In this document: one piece after another, positions 17,205-26,714 of the stretch
Layout of the letters: each line of letters starts with the position of its first letter
How positions within the stretch are numbered: the first letter of the stretch is position 1
NCBI GenBank assembly: GCA_002396385.1
Contig: DGTD01000036.1
Location: 1-64,000 of the forward strand
DNA: 64,000 nucleotides
Direction: 5' to 3'
Origin: Bacteroidales bacterium UBA4345
GTDB lineage: Bacteria > Bacteroidota > Bacteroidia > Bacteroidales > Paludibacteraceae
Program-made: the position numbers and the translations under genes
The notes under the pieces: generated by a model
What the model saw: only the letters and a program-made list of their open reading frames with translations
What the model was told of the DNA's origin: nothing
Databases searched by the model: none

Positions 17205-18836
17205 GTGGCTAATACAAAGTACATCTTTATTACCGGTGGCGTCAGTTCGTCGCTTGGTGGCGGACTTTTGGCCGCTTCCCTTGCCAAACTGCTACAAGCC
17301 AACGGCTACACGGTGGCCCTGCAGAAACTGGACCCTTATATCAATGTCAATTCCGGCATGCTGAACCCTTATGAACATGGCGAGTGCTATGTTACCGATG
17401 ATGGGCATGAGGGAGACATCGACTTGGGCGTGTTTGAACGCTTCACCGCTTCTAAAGCTTCACGCAACAGCGATGTTACTGCTGGACGTGTTTTCCAAAA
17501 TGTCATACGGAAAGAACGTGAGGGAGCCTATCTCGGTAAGACGGTTCAGGTGGTACCTAATATCACGAATGAGATTAAACAGCACATCTACCGCATGTCA
17601 AATTCCGACAGGGTTGATTTCGTTATAGTTGAAATAGGTGGCACTGTGGGCGATATTGAATCGCTGCCTTTCATTGAGGCTGAACGACAGGTGAGGTACG
17701 AACTCGGAAAAGACCGGTGGATGTCGATTCATTTGACGTTTGTCCCTTATATTGCTGCTGCCAAGGAGTTGAAGACTAAGCCTACTCAGCATTCTGTTAA
17801 GGAATTGTTGGAGTTGGGCGTACAACCCGATATGCTGGTTCTGCGTACCGAACACCCGCTTACAGATCGCTCCCGTGCTAAAGTGGGGCTTTTCTGCAAT
17901 GTACAGCCTGATGCTGTGATTGAACTCGTTGACCAGCCTTCGCAGTACGACTGCCCGCTGCTTTTGCACGAGGAAAACATTGATGGAGTGGTGCTCGATA
18001 AGTTCGGATTAAAACCCAGGCAGAACCCCGATGAGGCGCTTGACGGATGGAAGCGGTTTGTTAAAACCCTCCATAATGCCGTCCGCACGGTTAAAATTGC
18101 CCTTGTGGGTAAATACGTCGAACTGCCAGACGCTTATAGGTCGATACGCGAGGCGCTCGTCCTGGCTGCCGCCCACTACGACTACAGACTCGAACTTACC
18201 TATATACAGGCTGAGAAAATTACCGAGTTGAACGTAAGGCAGATGCTGGGTGGTATTGCTGCCATTCTGGTGGCGCCTGGTTTCGGACAACGAGGGGTTG
18301 CGGGGAAGTTGTGCGCGGTGAAATATGCACGTCTTAATAATATCCCTTTCTTCGGCATTGGTCTGGGAATGCAGTGTGCCGTTATAGATTTCGCTAAAAA
18401 CGTGATGGGCATGCTCGATGCTGACTCTACCGAACTGAACCAGGCTGCAAGTTGCAAGGTGTTCGATATATGTGCCGATGAAAAGTCGGCTTTCGGGTTC
18501 GAAGGTACTATGAGGCTCGGCTCGTACAATACCCGACTCAAGCCGGGCTCGCTTGCTGCGGCTATTTATGGCGCTGACTGCATTGCAGAAAGACACCGAC
18601 ACCGTTTCGAGTTTAACAACGACTTCTCCGAACGGTTAGAGGAAAAAGGTATGGTTATTTCTGGCTCTAATGCCGATTATGGATTTGCCGACATTGTGGA
18701 AATTCCTGAACACCCGTGGTTTATTGGCACCATCTTCCATCCTGAATTCAATTCCGTTGTCGGACGTCCACACCCGTTGTTCCTCTCCTTTGTGGAGGCG
18801 GCTATCAAATGTTCTGAAAACAATTTTAAATTATAA
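17205..18836 (+). CDS. CTP synthase homologue lacking key catalytic residues
   Basis: 543 residues from a GTG start (ANTKYIFITGG), full PyrG length: amidoligase (about 1-270) plus class I glutaminase (about 295-540). Much is kept: KLDPYINV, GGTVGDIESLPF, KTKPTQHSVKEL (UTP/CTP site), LGMQC, ERHRHRFEFNND and the glutaminase His/Glu in FHPEFNS. But the ATP P-loop SSLGKG is SSLGGG (Lys18 in E. coli numbering replaced by Gly) and the nucleophile motif GICLGMQ is GIGLGMQ (Cys379 to Gly). Further changes at normally fixed sites: GHYERF to GVFERF, GDYLG to GAYLG, PHIT to PNIT, GVEGK to GVAGK. Glutamine-driven CTP synthesis therefore looks lost. It sits 9 bases before yidC, the usual pyrG position in Bacteroidales. 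It may be a regulatory or structural paralogue, or a diverged sole copy. Confidence 0.88.
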   Translation: MANTKYIFITGGVSSSLGGGLLAASLAKLLQANGYTVALQKLDPYINVNSGMLNPYEHGECYVTDDGHEGDIDLGVFERFTASKASRNSDVTAGRVFQNVIRKEREGAYLGKTVQVVPNITNEIKQHIYRMSNSDRVDFVIVEIGGTVGDIESLPFIEAERQVRYELGKDRWMSIHLTFVPYIAAAKELKTKPTQHSVKELLELGVQPDMLVLRTEHPLTDRSRAKVGLFCNVQPDAVIELVDQPSQYDCPLLLHEENIDGVVLDKFGLKPRQNPDEALDGWKRFVKTLHNAVRTVKIALVGKYVELPDAYRSIREALVLAAAHYDYRLELTYIQAEKITELNVRQMLGGIAAILVAPGFGQRGVAGKLCAVKYARLNNIPFFGIGLGMQCAVIDFAKNVMGMLDADSTELNQAASCKVFDICADEKSAFGFEGTMRLGSYNTRLKPGSLAAAIYGADCIAERHRHRFEFNNDFSERLEEKGMVISGSNADYGFADIVEIPEHPWFIGTIFHPEFNSVVGRPHPLFLSFVEAAIKCSENNFKL

Positions 18837-18845
18837 GTAGATTAT

Positions 18846-20729
18846 ATGGATAAACAACAGAAAATTGGCCTCGTCTTAATTTTCCTTGTACTTATCGGTT
18901 TCTCTTTCTGGAACACGCCTTCGAAAGAGGAAGTTGAAGCCTACAAAAAGGCTCAAGATTCTGTAGCTGCTGTTGAAAAGCAGAAACAACTTGCCGAGAA
19001 GAAGAGATTGGCTTCCTTACGTGTTGCCGACTCTGTCGTTAAGGCCGACCCGGAAGCGGCAAAAAGTAAATATGGCGATTTCTATTCTGCCCTTGTCGGT
19101 GAGAATTCCGACGTCGTTCTCGAAAATAACCTCGTTAAAGTGGTTATTCCCACTAAGGGTGGTGTCCCTTCAAATGTCACCCTGAAGCAGTATACGACCT
19201 ACGAGAAACAGCCGCTTGTCCTCTTCGACAGCAAAACTCAGCGTTTCAATGTTGAACTGCCTGCTGTTAACGGCGTTTTGAATACGGAAGACTTGTTCTT
19301 TACTCCTTCCAATGTTACTCCGTCGTCGGTTACCATGACGGCGCGGGCTGGTGATGGATTTATCTCGTTCGACTATAAGCTGCCGGCCGATTCCTATATG
19401 CTTAATTTCGATATCACCACCAACAACTTGAAATCGTCGCTCCGTTCCAACGAGACTACACGCTTGTTGTGGAATGCGAAAATTGCGCGTAAAGAGAAGA
19501 GCTCTACTTTCGAAAGCCGCTATGCCGAACTCGGTTACAAGTTTTTCGGTGAAAATACGGTCGACAATCTTTCGGCTACCGGTAACGATGAAGAGACGGT
19601 CTCGAACTTGCACTGGGTGGCCTTTAAAGACCAATACTTCTCGACTGTGCTTATTGCCGATGGTGGTGGCCGCATTGCGAAAGCTAACCTGAAATCGGTT
19701 GACGAAACCAATGGTGACCAACACAGGGCTGACTTTATCAAGTCTTACAGTGCTGACGTTGAACTGGCTTTCAATGCAACTGAAAACCAGGTTAGCAAAT
19801 TCAGGTTCTTCTACGGACCTAACAAATATAAACTGCTCTGTAGTTACGACGACGAGAATAAGGGTGACGAGGTGTTGAAACTGAACAAACTCATTCCGCT
19901 GGGTTGGGCTATCTTCCGTTGGGTGAACCAGCTGATTGTCATTCCGTTGTTCAATATGCTTGAAAACTTTATAAGCAACTACGGATTGCTGATTTTTGTG
20001 CTGACGGTCATCATTAAGCTCATTCTCTTTCCGTTCTCTTACAAATCGTATGTCTCTACCGCTAAAATGCGTGTCTTGAAACCTGAGATTGAAAGGCGGC
20101 AGAGCGAGATCCCGGCCGAGAATACGATGGAGCGCCAGCAGGTTTCTATGCAGGTCTACCAGAAGGCTGGTGTTAATCCTATGGGTGGCTGTCTGCCTAT
20201 GCTGCTCTCTATGCCGATTCTTATCGCCATGTTCACGTTTTTCCCTACGGCTATCGAACTGCGTGGTCACAGCTTCTTGTGGGCTGACGACCTTTCGGCA
20301 TACGATTCTATTTTAGACTTTGGTTTTAATATTCCGTTCTATGGAGACCATGTCAGCCTCTTCTGTTTGTTGATGACTGTGGTTAATGTGATCTACACCA
20401 AGTTCAATATGCAGATGACCGATACTGGCGCTCAGCAGCAGATGCCGATGATGAAGTACATGATGTATTTTATGCCTGTTATGTTCCTCTTCATCTTCAA
20501 CGACTATGCTTCTGGTCTTACCTACTATTATTTCGTTTCTCTGCTTATTACTATTGTTCAAACGGTGGCAATGCGTTACACTATCGACGACGAGAAGTTG
20601 TTGCAGAAGATTAACGAAAAAGCCGAAAAGAACAAGACTTCTAATAAGAAGGGGTGGATGCAGCGGCTTGCTGAAATGCAGGAGGAGCAGAAAAAGATGC
20701 TCGAACAGCAACGTAAGAATAATAAGTAA
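18846..20729 (+). CDS. yidC: Membrane protein insertase YidC
   Basis: 627 residues. N-terminal membrane anchor (about 5-22), a large periplasmic beta-domain (about 70-355), then the conserved five-segment insertase core (about 365-590) with IISNYGLLIFVLTVIIK-like first core helix, FPFSYKSYVSTAKMRVLKPE loop, and the NPMGGCLPMLLSMPILIAMF segment. A Lys-rich cytoplasmic tail ends the protein (about 600-627). It inserts and folds inner-membrane proteins with or without SecYEG. Its start lies 9 bases after the CTP synthase homologue, and a strong terminator follows, so the two form an operon. Confidence 0.96.
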   Translation: MDKQQKIGLVLIFLVLIGFSFWNTPSKEEVEAYKKAQDSVAAVEKQKQLAEKKRLASLRVADSVVKADPEAAKSKYGDFYSALVGENSDVVLENNLVKVVIPTKGGVPSNVTLKQYTTYEKQPLVLFDSKTQRFNVELPAVNGVLNTEDLFFTPSNVTPSSVTMTARAGDGFISFDYKLPADSYMLNFDITTNNLKSSLRSNETTRLLWNAKIARKEKSSTFESRYAELGYKFFGENTVDNLSATGNDEETVSNLHWVAFKDQYFSTVLIADGGGRIAKANLKSVDETNGDQHRADFIKSYSADVELAFNATENQVSKFRFFYGPNKYKLLCSYDDENKGDEVLKLNKLIPLGWAIFRWVNQLIVIPLFNMLENFISNYGLLIFVLTVIIKLILFPFSYKSYVSTAKMRVLKPEIERRQSEIPAENTMERQQVSMQVYQKAGVNPMGGCLPMLLSMPILIAMFTFFPTAIELRGHSFLWADDLSAYDSILDFGFNIPFYGDHVSLFCLLMTVVNVIYTKFNMQMTDTGAQQQMPMMKYMMYFMPVMFLFIFNDYASGLTYYYFVSLLITIVQTVAMRYTIDDEKLLQKINEKAEKNKTSNKKGWMQRLAEMQEEQKKMLEQQRKNNK

Positions 20730-20750
20730 CTGATATTTTTCTCTCTGATA

Positions 20751-20786
20751 AACCGGGTCAACTTTCTGACCCGGTTCTTTTATTTT
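20751..20786 (+). terminator. Terminator after yidC, directly in front of the symporter gene
   Basis: A 10-bp perfect stem AACCGGGTCA/TGACCCGGTT (20751-20760 with 20767-20776), 6-nt loop, then CTTTTATTTT. It ends about 10 bases before the next ATG. Confidence 0.88.
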
Positions 20787-20796
20787 CCAATAAACC

Positions 20797-22224
20797 ATGT
20801 TGGCGGTTTTTATCTATATATCCGTTGTCGCATTTATTTCTTTCTGGGTGGGAAGGAAGAAGGCTTCCCATTCCGATTTCTTCAACGGTGGGCGGCGCTC
20901 TCCCTGGCAGTTGGTCGCTTTGGGTATGGTCAGTGCTTCTGTGTCGGGCATTTCGGTCGTCTCTGTGCCTGGAATGGTTGGCTCGGCTGCTTGCACCTAT
21001 ATGCAGATGGTGTTCGGCTTCATTTTGGGATACGTGGTTGTTGCGTACCTGCTGCTCCCTGTTTACTATAGGTTGAATCTTACCAGCATTTACAGCTATC
21101 TGGAACTTCGTTTCGGCAGACTTACACACCGAGTGGGCGGGCTGTTCTTCCTTGTCTACAAAATGGTGGCCGCCGCCTCCAAACTTTATTTGGTGCTGGT
21201 GGTCCTCCAATACCTTGTCCTCGATGCACTGCAAATTCCTTTCGTTTGTTCTGCTGCAGTATTTGTCCTTTTTATTTTCGGATATACCTGTCGTACAGGC
21301 ATTCGTACGCTGGTTTGGACCGATGCCTTCCAAACCGTGTGTATGGTGTCGGCCCTGCTGCTGATTGCGGGCTGCGTCATCTACCGGTTAGATTCGTCTT
21401 TAGCTGATTCTCTTTCAGCACTGTGGCACCGGCCGGAATCGAGAATTTTTGTTTTTGACGATTTCTATTCTCGGCAGAATTTCTTCAAACAGTTTTTTAG
21501 CGGTATGTTTATAGTGGTGGTGATGACGGGTCTTGACCAAGATGTAATGCAAAAGAACCTCTCATGCCCCAATTTGCAGTTGGCACGCCGCAATATGTTG
21601 TCATATGGAGTGTGCTTTGTTCCTGTCAATTTCCTGTTGCTTTCGTTGGGCGTCCTATTGTTGATGTTGGCCGAACAACAGGGGCTCTCGCTACCAGAGC
21701 GGGGGGATCAGATTTTGCCGTTTTTCGCAATGAATTATTTCGGAGGTGCGGTTGCTGTGCTCTTTTTGGTGGCATTGCTTTCAGCTGCAATGTCGAGTGC
21801 TGATTCAGCATTGGTTTCGCTTACCACATCGTTTGCAGTCGACATTCTTTCCCTTTCTGCCGAAAAATTAACCTTGCGTCGTCGTTTAGGTTTGCACTTC
21901 TGCATCTGTGTTGTTTTCTTGCTAGTGTTGTGCTTGTTTAGGTTAATCAACAGCCAGAATGCGCTCGATGCCATCTACACGATTGTCAGCTATCTCAACG
22001 GTCCTTTATTGGGCTTGTTCGCTTTCGGCCTGTTCACCCGCTATAAAGTGCGCGAGGCAGGGGTGCCGTTTGTGTGTCTGGCATCTCCAGTCTTGTGCTA
22101 TATTATCAGTGCTTTGGCTGCCACCCGTTACAATTACTTTTTTGGTTATGAATTGTTACTCCTGAACGGAATGCTTACTTTCTTTGGATTGTGGGGGTTA
22201 AGGATAAAGAAGACTAATCCATAA
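20797..22224 (+). CDS. Sodium:solute symporter (SSS family)
   Basis: 475 residues with about 13 membrane segments. SSS features seen: FWVGRKKASHSDFFNGGRR after the first helix, SASVSGISVVSVPGM in helix 2-3, TGLDQDVMQKNLSC (the widely kept DQ..Q motif) near residue 250, and LLSAAMSSADSALVS near residue 330. Such carriers import an organic solute with Na+; the substrate cannot be told. No promoter of its own is visible and the yidC terminator stands just before its ATG, so expression probably depends on readthrough or an unseen promoter. Its last 11 bases overlap the convergent glycosyltransferase gene. Confidence 0.9.
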   Translation: MLAVFIYISVVAFISFWVGRKKASHSDFFNGGRRSPWQLVALGMVSASVSGISVVSVPGMVGSAACTYMQMVFGFILGYVVVAYLLLPVYYRLNLTSIYSYLELRFGRLTHRVGGLFFLVYKMVAAASKLYLVLVVLQYLVLDALQIPFVCSAAVFVLFIFGYTCRTGIRTLVWTDAFQTVCMVSALLLIAGCVIYRLDSSLADSLSALWHRPESRIFVFDDFYSRQNFFKQFFSGMFIVVVMTGLDQDVMQKNLSCPNLQLARRNMLSYGVCFVPVNFLLLSLGVLLLMLAEQQGLSLPERGDQILPFFAMNYFGGAVAVLFLVALLSAAMSSADSALVSLTTSFAVDILSLSAEKLTLRRRLGLHFCICVVFLLVLCLFRLINSQNALDAIYTIVSYLNGPLLGLFAFGLFTRYKVREAGVPFVCLASPVLCYIISALAATRYNYFFGYELLLLNGMLTFFGLWGLRIKKTNP

Positions 22225-23188
22225 TTCGGAATAGCCAGTTTAGTATGTTTTTGGGTGGGGTCAGGCTACTGTTCCAAATTTTGAAATGCTTTCTTTGCAG
22301 TCCTCTCATGTGCGGGTTCTTCTTCATTTCGCGTACAAAACGAAGTGCAGACGTCAGTCCTTCTTTCTTTAGGTGAAGTCGGAAAACCCGGTAAAGGATG
22401 GCGATGTTTCCTGTATTGGCCGCTTTTTCATAACTTGGGTTGTTTCTTTCGCCTACCATTTCGCTTATGTGTTCTCTAAACTGTGGAAGTTTATACATAT
22501 ATGATGTTGTACGACCAGTGTTGCTGTCGTGACCTATGTGATGGTAGAGTGTTGTCTCTACATAACCAATTTCTGTTTGTTGTGTGTCTTTAAGCGCAAA
22601 CATAACTTCAGTATTGAAAATTACGTCTTCTGCGCTCATGTTTTTCGTATCTACAAATCGGATTCCGTTCACGATAAGAAAGTCACGGTTATAGATATAG
22701 TCCCATACCAACAATGCCGAGTTCTCATTGTTATTTTTTAATAGTTGTTCTATGCAGTGCTCTATGCTTCTGTTTTGAATGTCTTTATAGTTTTGTATGA
22801 CTCCTGTTTCCAAGTCTATTGCGTTTCTCTCGCAAAAGGCAACGCGGCTTTTTTTGTTCTTGGCCGCCCAATAGAGTTGCTCATACATGGTGGGCTCGCA
22901 GTAGTCGTCGTCGTCAAAAAATCCAATGAATTCACCTGTTGCTGCTTCTATTCCTCTATTTCTGCTTTCGCCAATATGCAGGTTTTGTTCGTTTCTAATT
23001 ATCTTTATTCGGGAATCCTTTTGTGCATACTCTTCCACGACTTTGTCGGATCCGTCTGTTGGGCAATCTAATACGCACACAAGTTCTATCTCTTGGAGCG
23101 TTTGGTTCAAAAGGCTGTCCAAGCATTTGCAAAGAAGTTTTTTTTCTACGTTGTAGATGGGTATGATGATGCTGACTTTGGGTTGCAT
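22214..23188 (-). CDS. Family 2 glycosyltransferase (glycan locus, last gene)
   Basis: 324 residues. GT-A fold at the N-terminus (about 1-115): KVSIIIPIYNVEKKLLCKCL, VLDCPTDGSDKVVEEYAQ, ESRNRGIEAATGEFIGFFDDDDYCEP, where DDDD marks the metal/nucleotide-sugar site. The C-terminal half (about 120-324) is helical and probably fixes acceptor choice. It transfers a sugar from a nucleotide-sugar, likely onto a lipid-linked glycan handled by the flippase in the same operon. It has the same N-terminal half as the genes at 23192 and 26715. Confidence 0.9.
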   Translation of the reverse strand: MQPKVSIIIPIYNVEKKLLCKCLDSLLNQTLQEIELVCVLDCPTDGSDKVVEEYAQKDSRIKIIRNEQNLHIGESRNRGIEAATGEFIGFFDDDDYCEPTMYEQLYWAAKNKKSRVAFCERNAIDLETGVIQNYKDIQNRSIEHCIEQLLKNNNENSALLVWDYIYNRDFLIVNGIRFVDTKNMSAEDVIFNTEVMFALKDTQQTEIGYVETTLYHHIGHDSNTGRTTSYMYKLPQFREHISEMVGERNNPSYEKAANTGNIAILYRVFRLHLKKEGLTSALRFVREMKKNPHMRGLQRKHFKIWNSSLTPPKNILNWLFRIMD

Positions 23189-23191
23189 GTA

Positions 23192-24181
23192 TTATCCGAA
23201 TAGTTTAATGAATAATCCGATTATGTTTTTGCTGATGCTTAGCTCTTTGTTGTAAAGAGTCCAATTATCCTTTAATATAGAGCGTAAATATGGATATTTC
23301 TTTATATTGTGAGCTTGTTTGAATGCACTGATTCCGTTGTCTTTGTTGGCCCAGTATAATCCCGATGTTAATGTGCCAATAAAACCTTTGTAGGCGTTTT
23401 GTTTTACTTCTGTACTGTCAGAAAGTAGCCTGTTCTTGCTAATTTCTTCTGCTATTAAATTGGTATACCTGCAAATGTAGTCAAACTTCCAAACTCTGCT
23501 GGATGTGTTTTCTCCGTGGAAAATGTGCCAATATAGTATTTCTCTTACGTATGCAACAGCTTCTGTTTTGTTGGTTTCCGATAACTTTTTGAATACCTGA
23601 AAGTTGAATAAGATATCCTCTCCGGCTGGAAACTCCTTGTTATCTGGGAACCTTATGTTGTTGTCTTGAATGAATTTTCTGTCGTAAATTTTGTTCCACA
23701 CGTACACTGTGTTCAGGTTTTGTTTGTTTGCTATTGTCTTTAGCAAACTAGTCCAAACCGTATATGTTTTTTGGTCATCAAGTCTTTCTACTCTCTTGTT
23801 GTATTTTGTCAAAATATCACCTCTCTCACACATGGAAACATGTGAATTTTCTTTAGTGATGGCTTTGTACAGTTTTTCATACATAGTGGGCTCCATGTAG
23901 TCGTCGTGATCTGAAAATCCGATGTAGTCACCTGTCGCAGCTTCAATACCCTTATTCCTGCTCTCTCCGATGTTTAGATTGACTTTATTCTTAAGAACTT
24001 TTATCCTGTTATCTTTTTGGGCATATGCTTCTACTATTCTATCTGTTCCGTCTGTCGGACAGTCAAGAACACAGATTAACTCTATTTCTTTCAGTGTTTG
24101 AGATAGAATTGCATCTAAACAAGGCTTTATCTGTTCTCCTGCATTGTAGACCGGTATTATGACACTGATTTTTGGATTCAT
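23192..24181 (-). CDS. Family 2 glycosyltransferase
   Basis: 329 residues. N-terminal GT-A domain: KISVIIPVYNAGEQIKPCLD, ELICVLDCPTDGTDRIVEAY, NIGESRNKGIEAATGDYIGF and SDHDDYMEPTMYEKLY, the DHDD replacing the common DxD. The C-terminal half differs from its paralogues at 22214 and 26715. Start ATG at 24179-24181 overlaps the flippase stop by 4 bases, and 3 bases separate its stop from the next gene, so translation is coupled. Sugar and acceptor are unknown. Confidence 0.9.
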   Translation of the reverse strand: MNPKISVIIPVYNAGEQIKPCLDAILSQTLKEIELICVLDCPTDGTDRIVEAYAQKDNRIKVLKNKVNLNIGESRNKGIEAATGDYIGFSDHDDYMEPTMYEKLYKAITKENSHVSMCERGDILTKYNKRVERLDDQKTYTVWTSLLKTIANKQNLNTVYVWNKIYDRKFIQDNNIRFPDNKEFPAGEDILFNFQVFKKLSETNKTEAVAYVREILYWHIFHGENTSSRVWKFDYICRYTNLIAEEISKNRLLSDSTEVKQNAYKGFIGTLTSGLYWANKDNGISAFKQAHNIKKYPYLRSILKDNWTLYNKELSISKNIIGLFIKLFG

Positions 24182-25623
24182 TTTTTATGAAGAATTTCAA
24201 TTATTGGTTTGGTGAGCTCTTTGTCAAAAAAATAGGTAAGTGTAACATACAACCCTGCAAATAATACACCTTCTATAACCAATCTTAGAAGCATTATTTC
24301 AATGTGTTTTCCGATTACGAAAACTACAATGGATGTAATAATAGTTCTTGCAATGATAGGAAGGTAGTCTGCCAACTGGCTTGTTATATTGTATCCTGCC
24401 AATTTGTGTACATAGGTGCTTTCCAATAAGGTTGTTATTAGCATGGCTAGTACTGAACTCCAAACAATATAGTGTGGGTCTCGTTCGAGGTAAAATATGC
24501 AGACAATAGCAAGAATTATTATCAATGCGTTTTTTACCATATCTAGTGTGAACGAAAGGTTTTTATGTCCTGTCATTAGAAAATATTGTTGGTATAGTGT
24601 TTGAAGTGGATAAAGTATTCCGCTTAATGTGAGAATTCGGAAATAGGGAACCATCGGCATCCATTTCTCCGTGAATACTATCATTACAATATCTTCAATT
24701 GCAATACTGAACAAGGCAAGAATGGGAAGTATGGTGAAGAATCCTAATTTGCCAAATTTTTGAAGATAATGTAGTTGTTTTGTCTTGTCGTTGTTAAGTT
24801 CTGCAAGTGATGGTGCTGCAACACTGCTAATGCCGTTTCCAATAACTACTTGCGATATAATGTCGTTATACTTTCTACCATTACTGTAGTAACCTAGGTC
24901 TGTTGTCGTGAAAAATTTTCCAAGTATGAAGTTGTAGACATTTCCTACGGCACTGGTTATTATATAGTTTAATGCAAGTATGGAACTATAGGAAAACAAT
25001 TCCCTAATGATTTTAAATTGTGGTGTCAGACTTGGTATAAACGGATTGTAATACCAAAGTAAAATAATTCGGGTGGCCGATAGGGTAACTTGTTGCCATA
25101 CTAATGCCCAACAACCGTAGTCATAATAAATAAGCGCGACGGTACATAGACCACTCGCTATGTTTGCTATTAAATTCGCATAGGTGAATTGTTTGAATTT
25201 GAACTGTTTCCTAATTTGTGTGTATTGAATGATGCCAAGCGCATTTATAGGAAGAATTAGGAAAAGAATTTGTGCGTATTCCGCTAGTTTTTCTATTGCA
25301 AAAAACGTTTCTATAGATGATGAAGATATGAATAGTAGAATGTAAATGAATAGGCTTACAAACAGATTGAAATATAGTACGGCCGAGTACTCGTCTCTGC
25401 TGATGGTTTCTTTACGCAACATCGCTACGCCAAATCCCGATTCTATAATGAAGGCACTTATGCTGGTGAAAATGGTCAAACAGCCTATTGTTCCAAAATC
25501 GTCGGGGCACAGCAAGCGGGCTGATATGATTCCAATCAGCATGCCAATAAACTGTGAGCCTATCTTGTCGATGATGCTCCAGATTAGCGATTTCTTAGTC
25601 TTTTTTCCTAAGTCTTCTCCCAT
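24178..25623 (-). CDS. Polysaccharide flippase (Wzx-type, MOP superfamily)
   Basis: 481 residues with about 14 membrane segments. N-terminus reads KTKKSLIWSIIDKIGSQF then FVGMLIGI-type helix and SARLLCPDDFGTIGCLTIF, typical of the O-antigen/teichoic acid flippase family. The role would be moving lipid-linked sugar repeats across the inner membrane. It sits among glycosyltransferases with 1-4 base overlaps on either side, which supports export of a locally built glycan. A bactoprenol-linked acceptor is inferred; no polymerase (Wzy) gene is seen in the cluster. Confidence 0.9.
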   Translation of the reverse strand: MGEDLGKKTKKSLIWSIIDKIGSQFIGMLIGIISARLLCPDDFGTIGCLTIFTSISAFIIESGFGVAMLRKETISRDEYSAVLYFNLFVSLFIYILLFISSSSIETFFAIEKLAEYAQILFLILPINALGIIQYTQIRKQFKFKQFTYANLIANIASGLCTVALIYYDYGCWALVWQQVTLSATRIILLWYYNPFIPSLTPQFKIIRELFSYSSILALNYIITSAVGNVYNFILGKFFTTTDLGYYSNGRKYNDIISQVVIGNGISSVAAPSLAELNNDKTKQLHYLQKFGKLGFFTILPILALFSIAIEDIVMIVFTEKWMPMVPYFRILTLSGILYPLQTLYQQYFLMTGHKNLSFTLDMVKNALIIILAIVCIFYLERDPHYIVWSSVLAMLITTLLESTYVHKLAGYNITSQLADYLPIIARTIITSIVVFVIGKHIEIMLLRLVIEGVLFAGLYVTLTYFFDKELTKPIIEILHKK

Positions 25624-26711
25624 CAGTCTTTACTTAACCATTCTTGTATATTGTCCATAATTTTATGCCCTGGCACTTTCCCCGATTTCAATCCTATCTC
25701 TCCTAGTCGGAAAGCGTGGTTTAAGTGTAGGTTTACCACATCGCGCCGGTAGCCATAGTGGTTGCTGTCCATATATCCGCCATTATATTCGGCTGCTAGC
25801 GAGAAGGCTCCGTATCGGTAGTTGTAGGCGATGTTCATACGTCCGTGTGCTTTTATTCCCCAAACGAAGCGTTGGTGGTTGGTCTCGTTGTAGCGGTAGT
25901 CGGTTACTCCGCCAGCCAGATAGGGGACACACAGCACTCCTAATACCCAGCGACCGCCTGCCCGGGCTACGTTGTAACCATAACCTCCGCCTACATTCAA
26001 CATATTCATATAGGCTCTGCCGAGTTGTAGCTGGTTCAATATAGCATTGGCTTGTTCGCTTTGCTCAAAGACGCGCTTCTTCATCCCGTTGAAGGTGTAG
26101 CGGGCTCCTATAATGGCTGAACCTTGGCTTTTCAACTGTGTGCGGTGATAAGAGTAGTCGTAGCCCGATAGCAAGGCGTAGCGCTTGTTGCAGGCCCATT
26201 CCATGCCGAAATCGTAATCGGTGATTGTTAATCCTCTCAGACGGGTTTCTTCTTTAAAACTTGGGTCGATAAAATCTTCCGTATTTATTGCGCGCAGGTT
26301 GCGTATGTGCGCAATATCTAGTTTCAAATTCATCTGACCCATATTTATGGTGTAGCTGAAATTGAAACCTTTATTGATGTCCTTTAACGCAAAGTTCCAC
26401 CCGAGTTTTAGCCATTTCCAGTAGAGGAATGTTGAAATCAGCGGTTGCATTTCGGTGTCGCAGTGCAATGTTGGCCCTCTGTCTTGGTAGATGTCTACAT
26501 AGGGTAAACGATAGCGGAAACCAACTTCGAACATTGGGTGTGGCTGTTGTGCAGCTATATATGGTGTGCTTCCCGAGAACGGACCTGCCTGGGTGGTGTC
26601 GGGGTTGACCAGCACCTCGTAGCCTTCTATACCCTCGCTTGAATAGTCGCTATTGTTTGCGTTTGCGTTTAATGCCATTATGGCGGTTAATAGTATTATC
26701 AGTACTCTCAT
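25623..26711 (-). CDS. DUF4421 outer-membrane beta-barrel-like protein
   Basis: 362 residues: signal peptide (1-18), then a beta-rich body with alternating aromatic residues and many Tyr/Gly turns, as in outer-membrane barrels. The pattern near the start (VNPDTTQ... then FEVGFRYRLPYVDIYQ) and overall layout fit DUF4421, a Bacteroidetes family of unknown role. It stands inside the glycan operon, 3 bases from the upstream glycosyltransferase and overlapping the flippase start by one base. A part in placing or exporting the glycan is an inference from context only. Confidence 0.72.
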   Translation of the reverse strand: MRVLIILLTAIMALNANANNSDYSSEGIEGYEVLVNPDTTQAGPFSGSTPYIAAQQPHPMFEVGFRYRLPYVDIYQDRGPTLHCDTEMQPLISTFLYWKWLKLGWNFALKDINKGFNFSYTINMGQMNLKLDIAHIRNLRAINTEDFIDPSFKEETRLRGLTITDYDFGMEWACNKRYALLSGYDYSYHRTQLKSQGSAIIGARYTFNGMKKRVFEQSEQANAILNQLQLGRAYMNMLNVGGGYGYNVARAGGRWVLGVLCVPYLAGGVTDYRYNETNHQRFVWGIKAHGRMNIAYNYRYGAFSLAAEYNGGYMDSNHYGYRRDVVNLHLNHAFRLGEIGLKSGKVPGHKIMDNIQEWLSKD

Positions 26712-26714
26712 CTT

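Noticed and set aside
19170..20270. 366-codon open frame on the minus strand inside yidC
   Set aside because: It is the antisense shadow of a well-supported gene; its composition (His/Arg/Gln-rich) follows from yidC codons and it has no domain.
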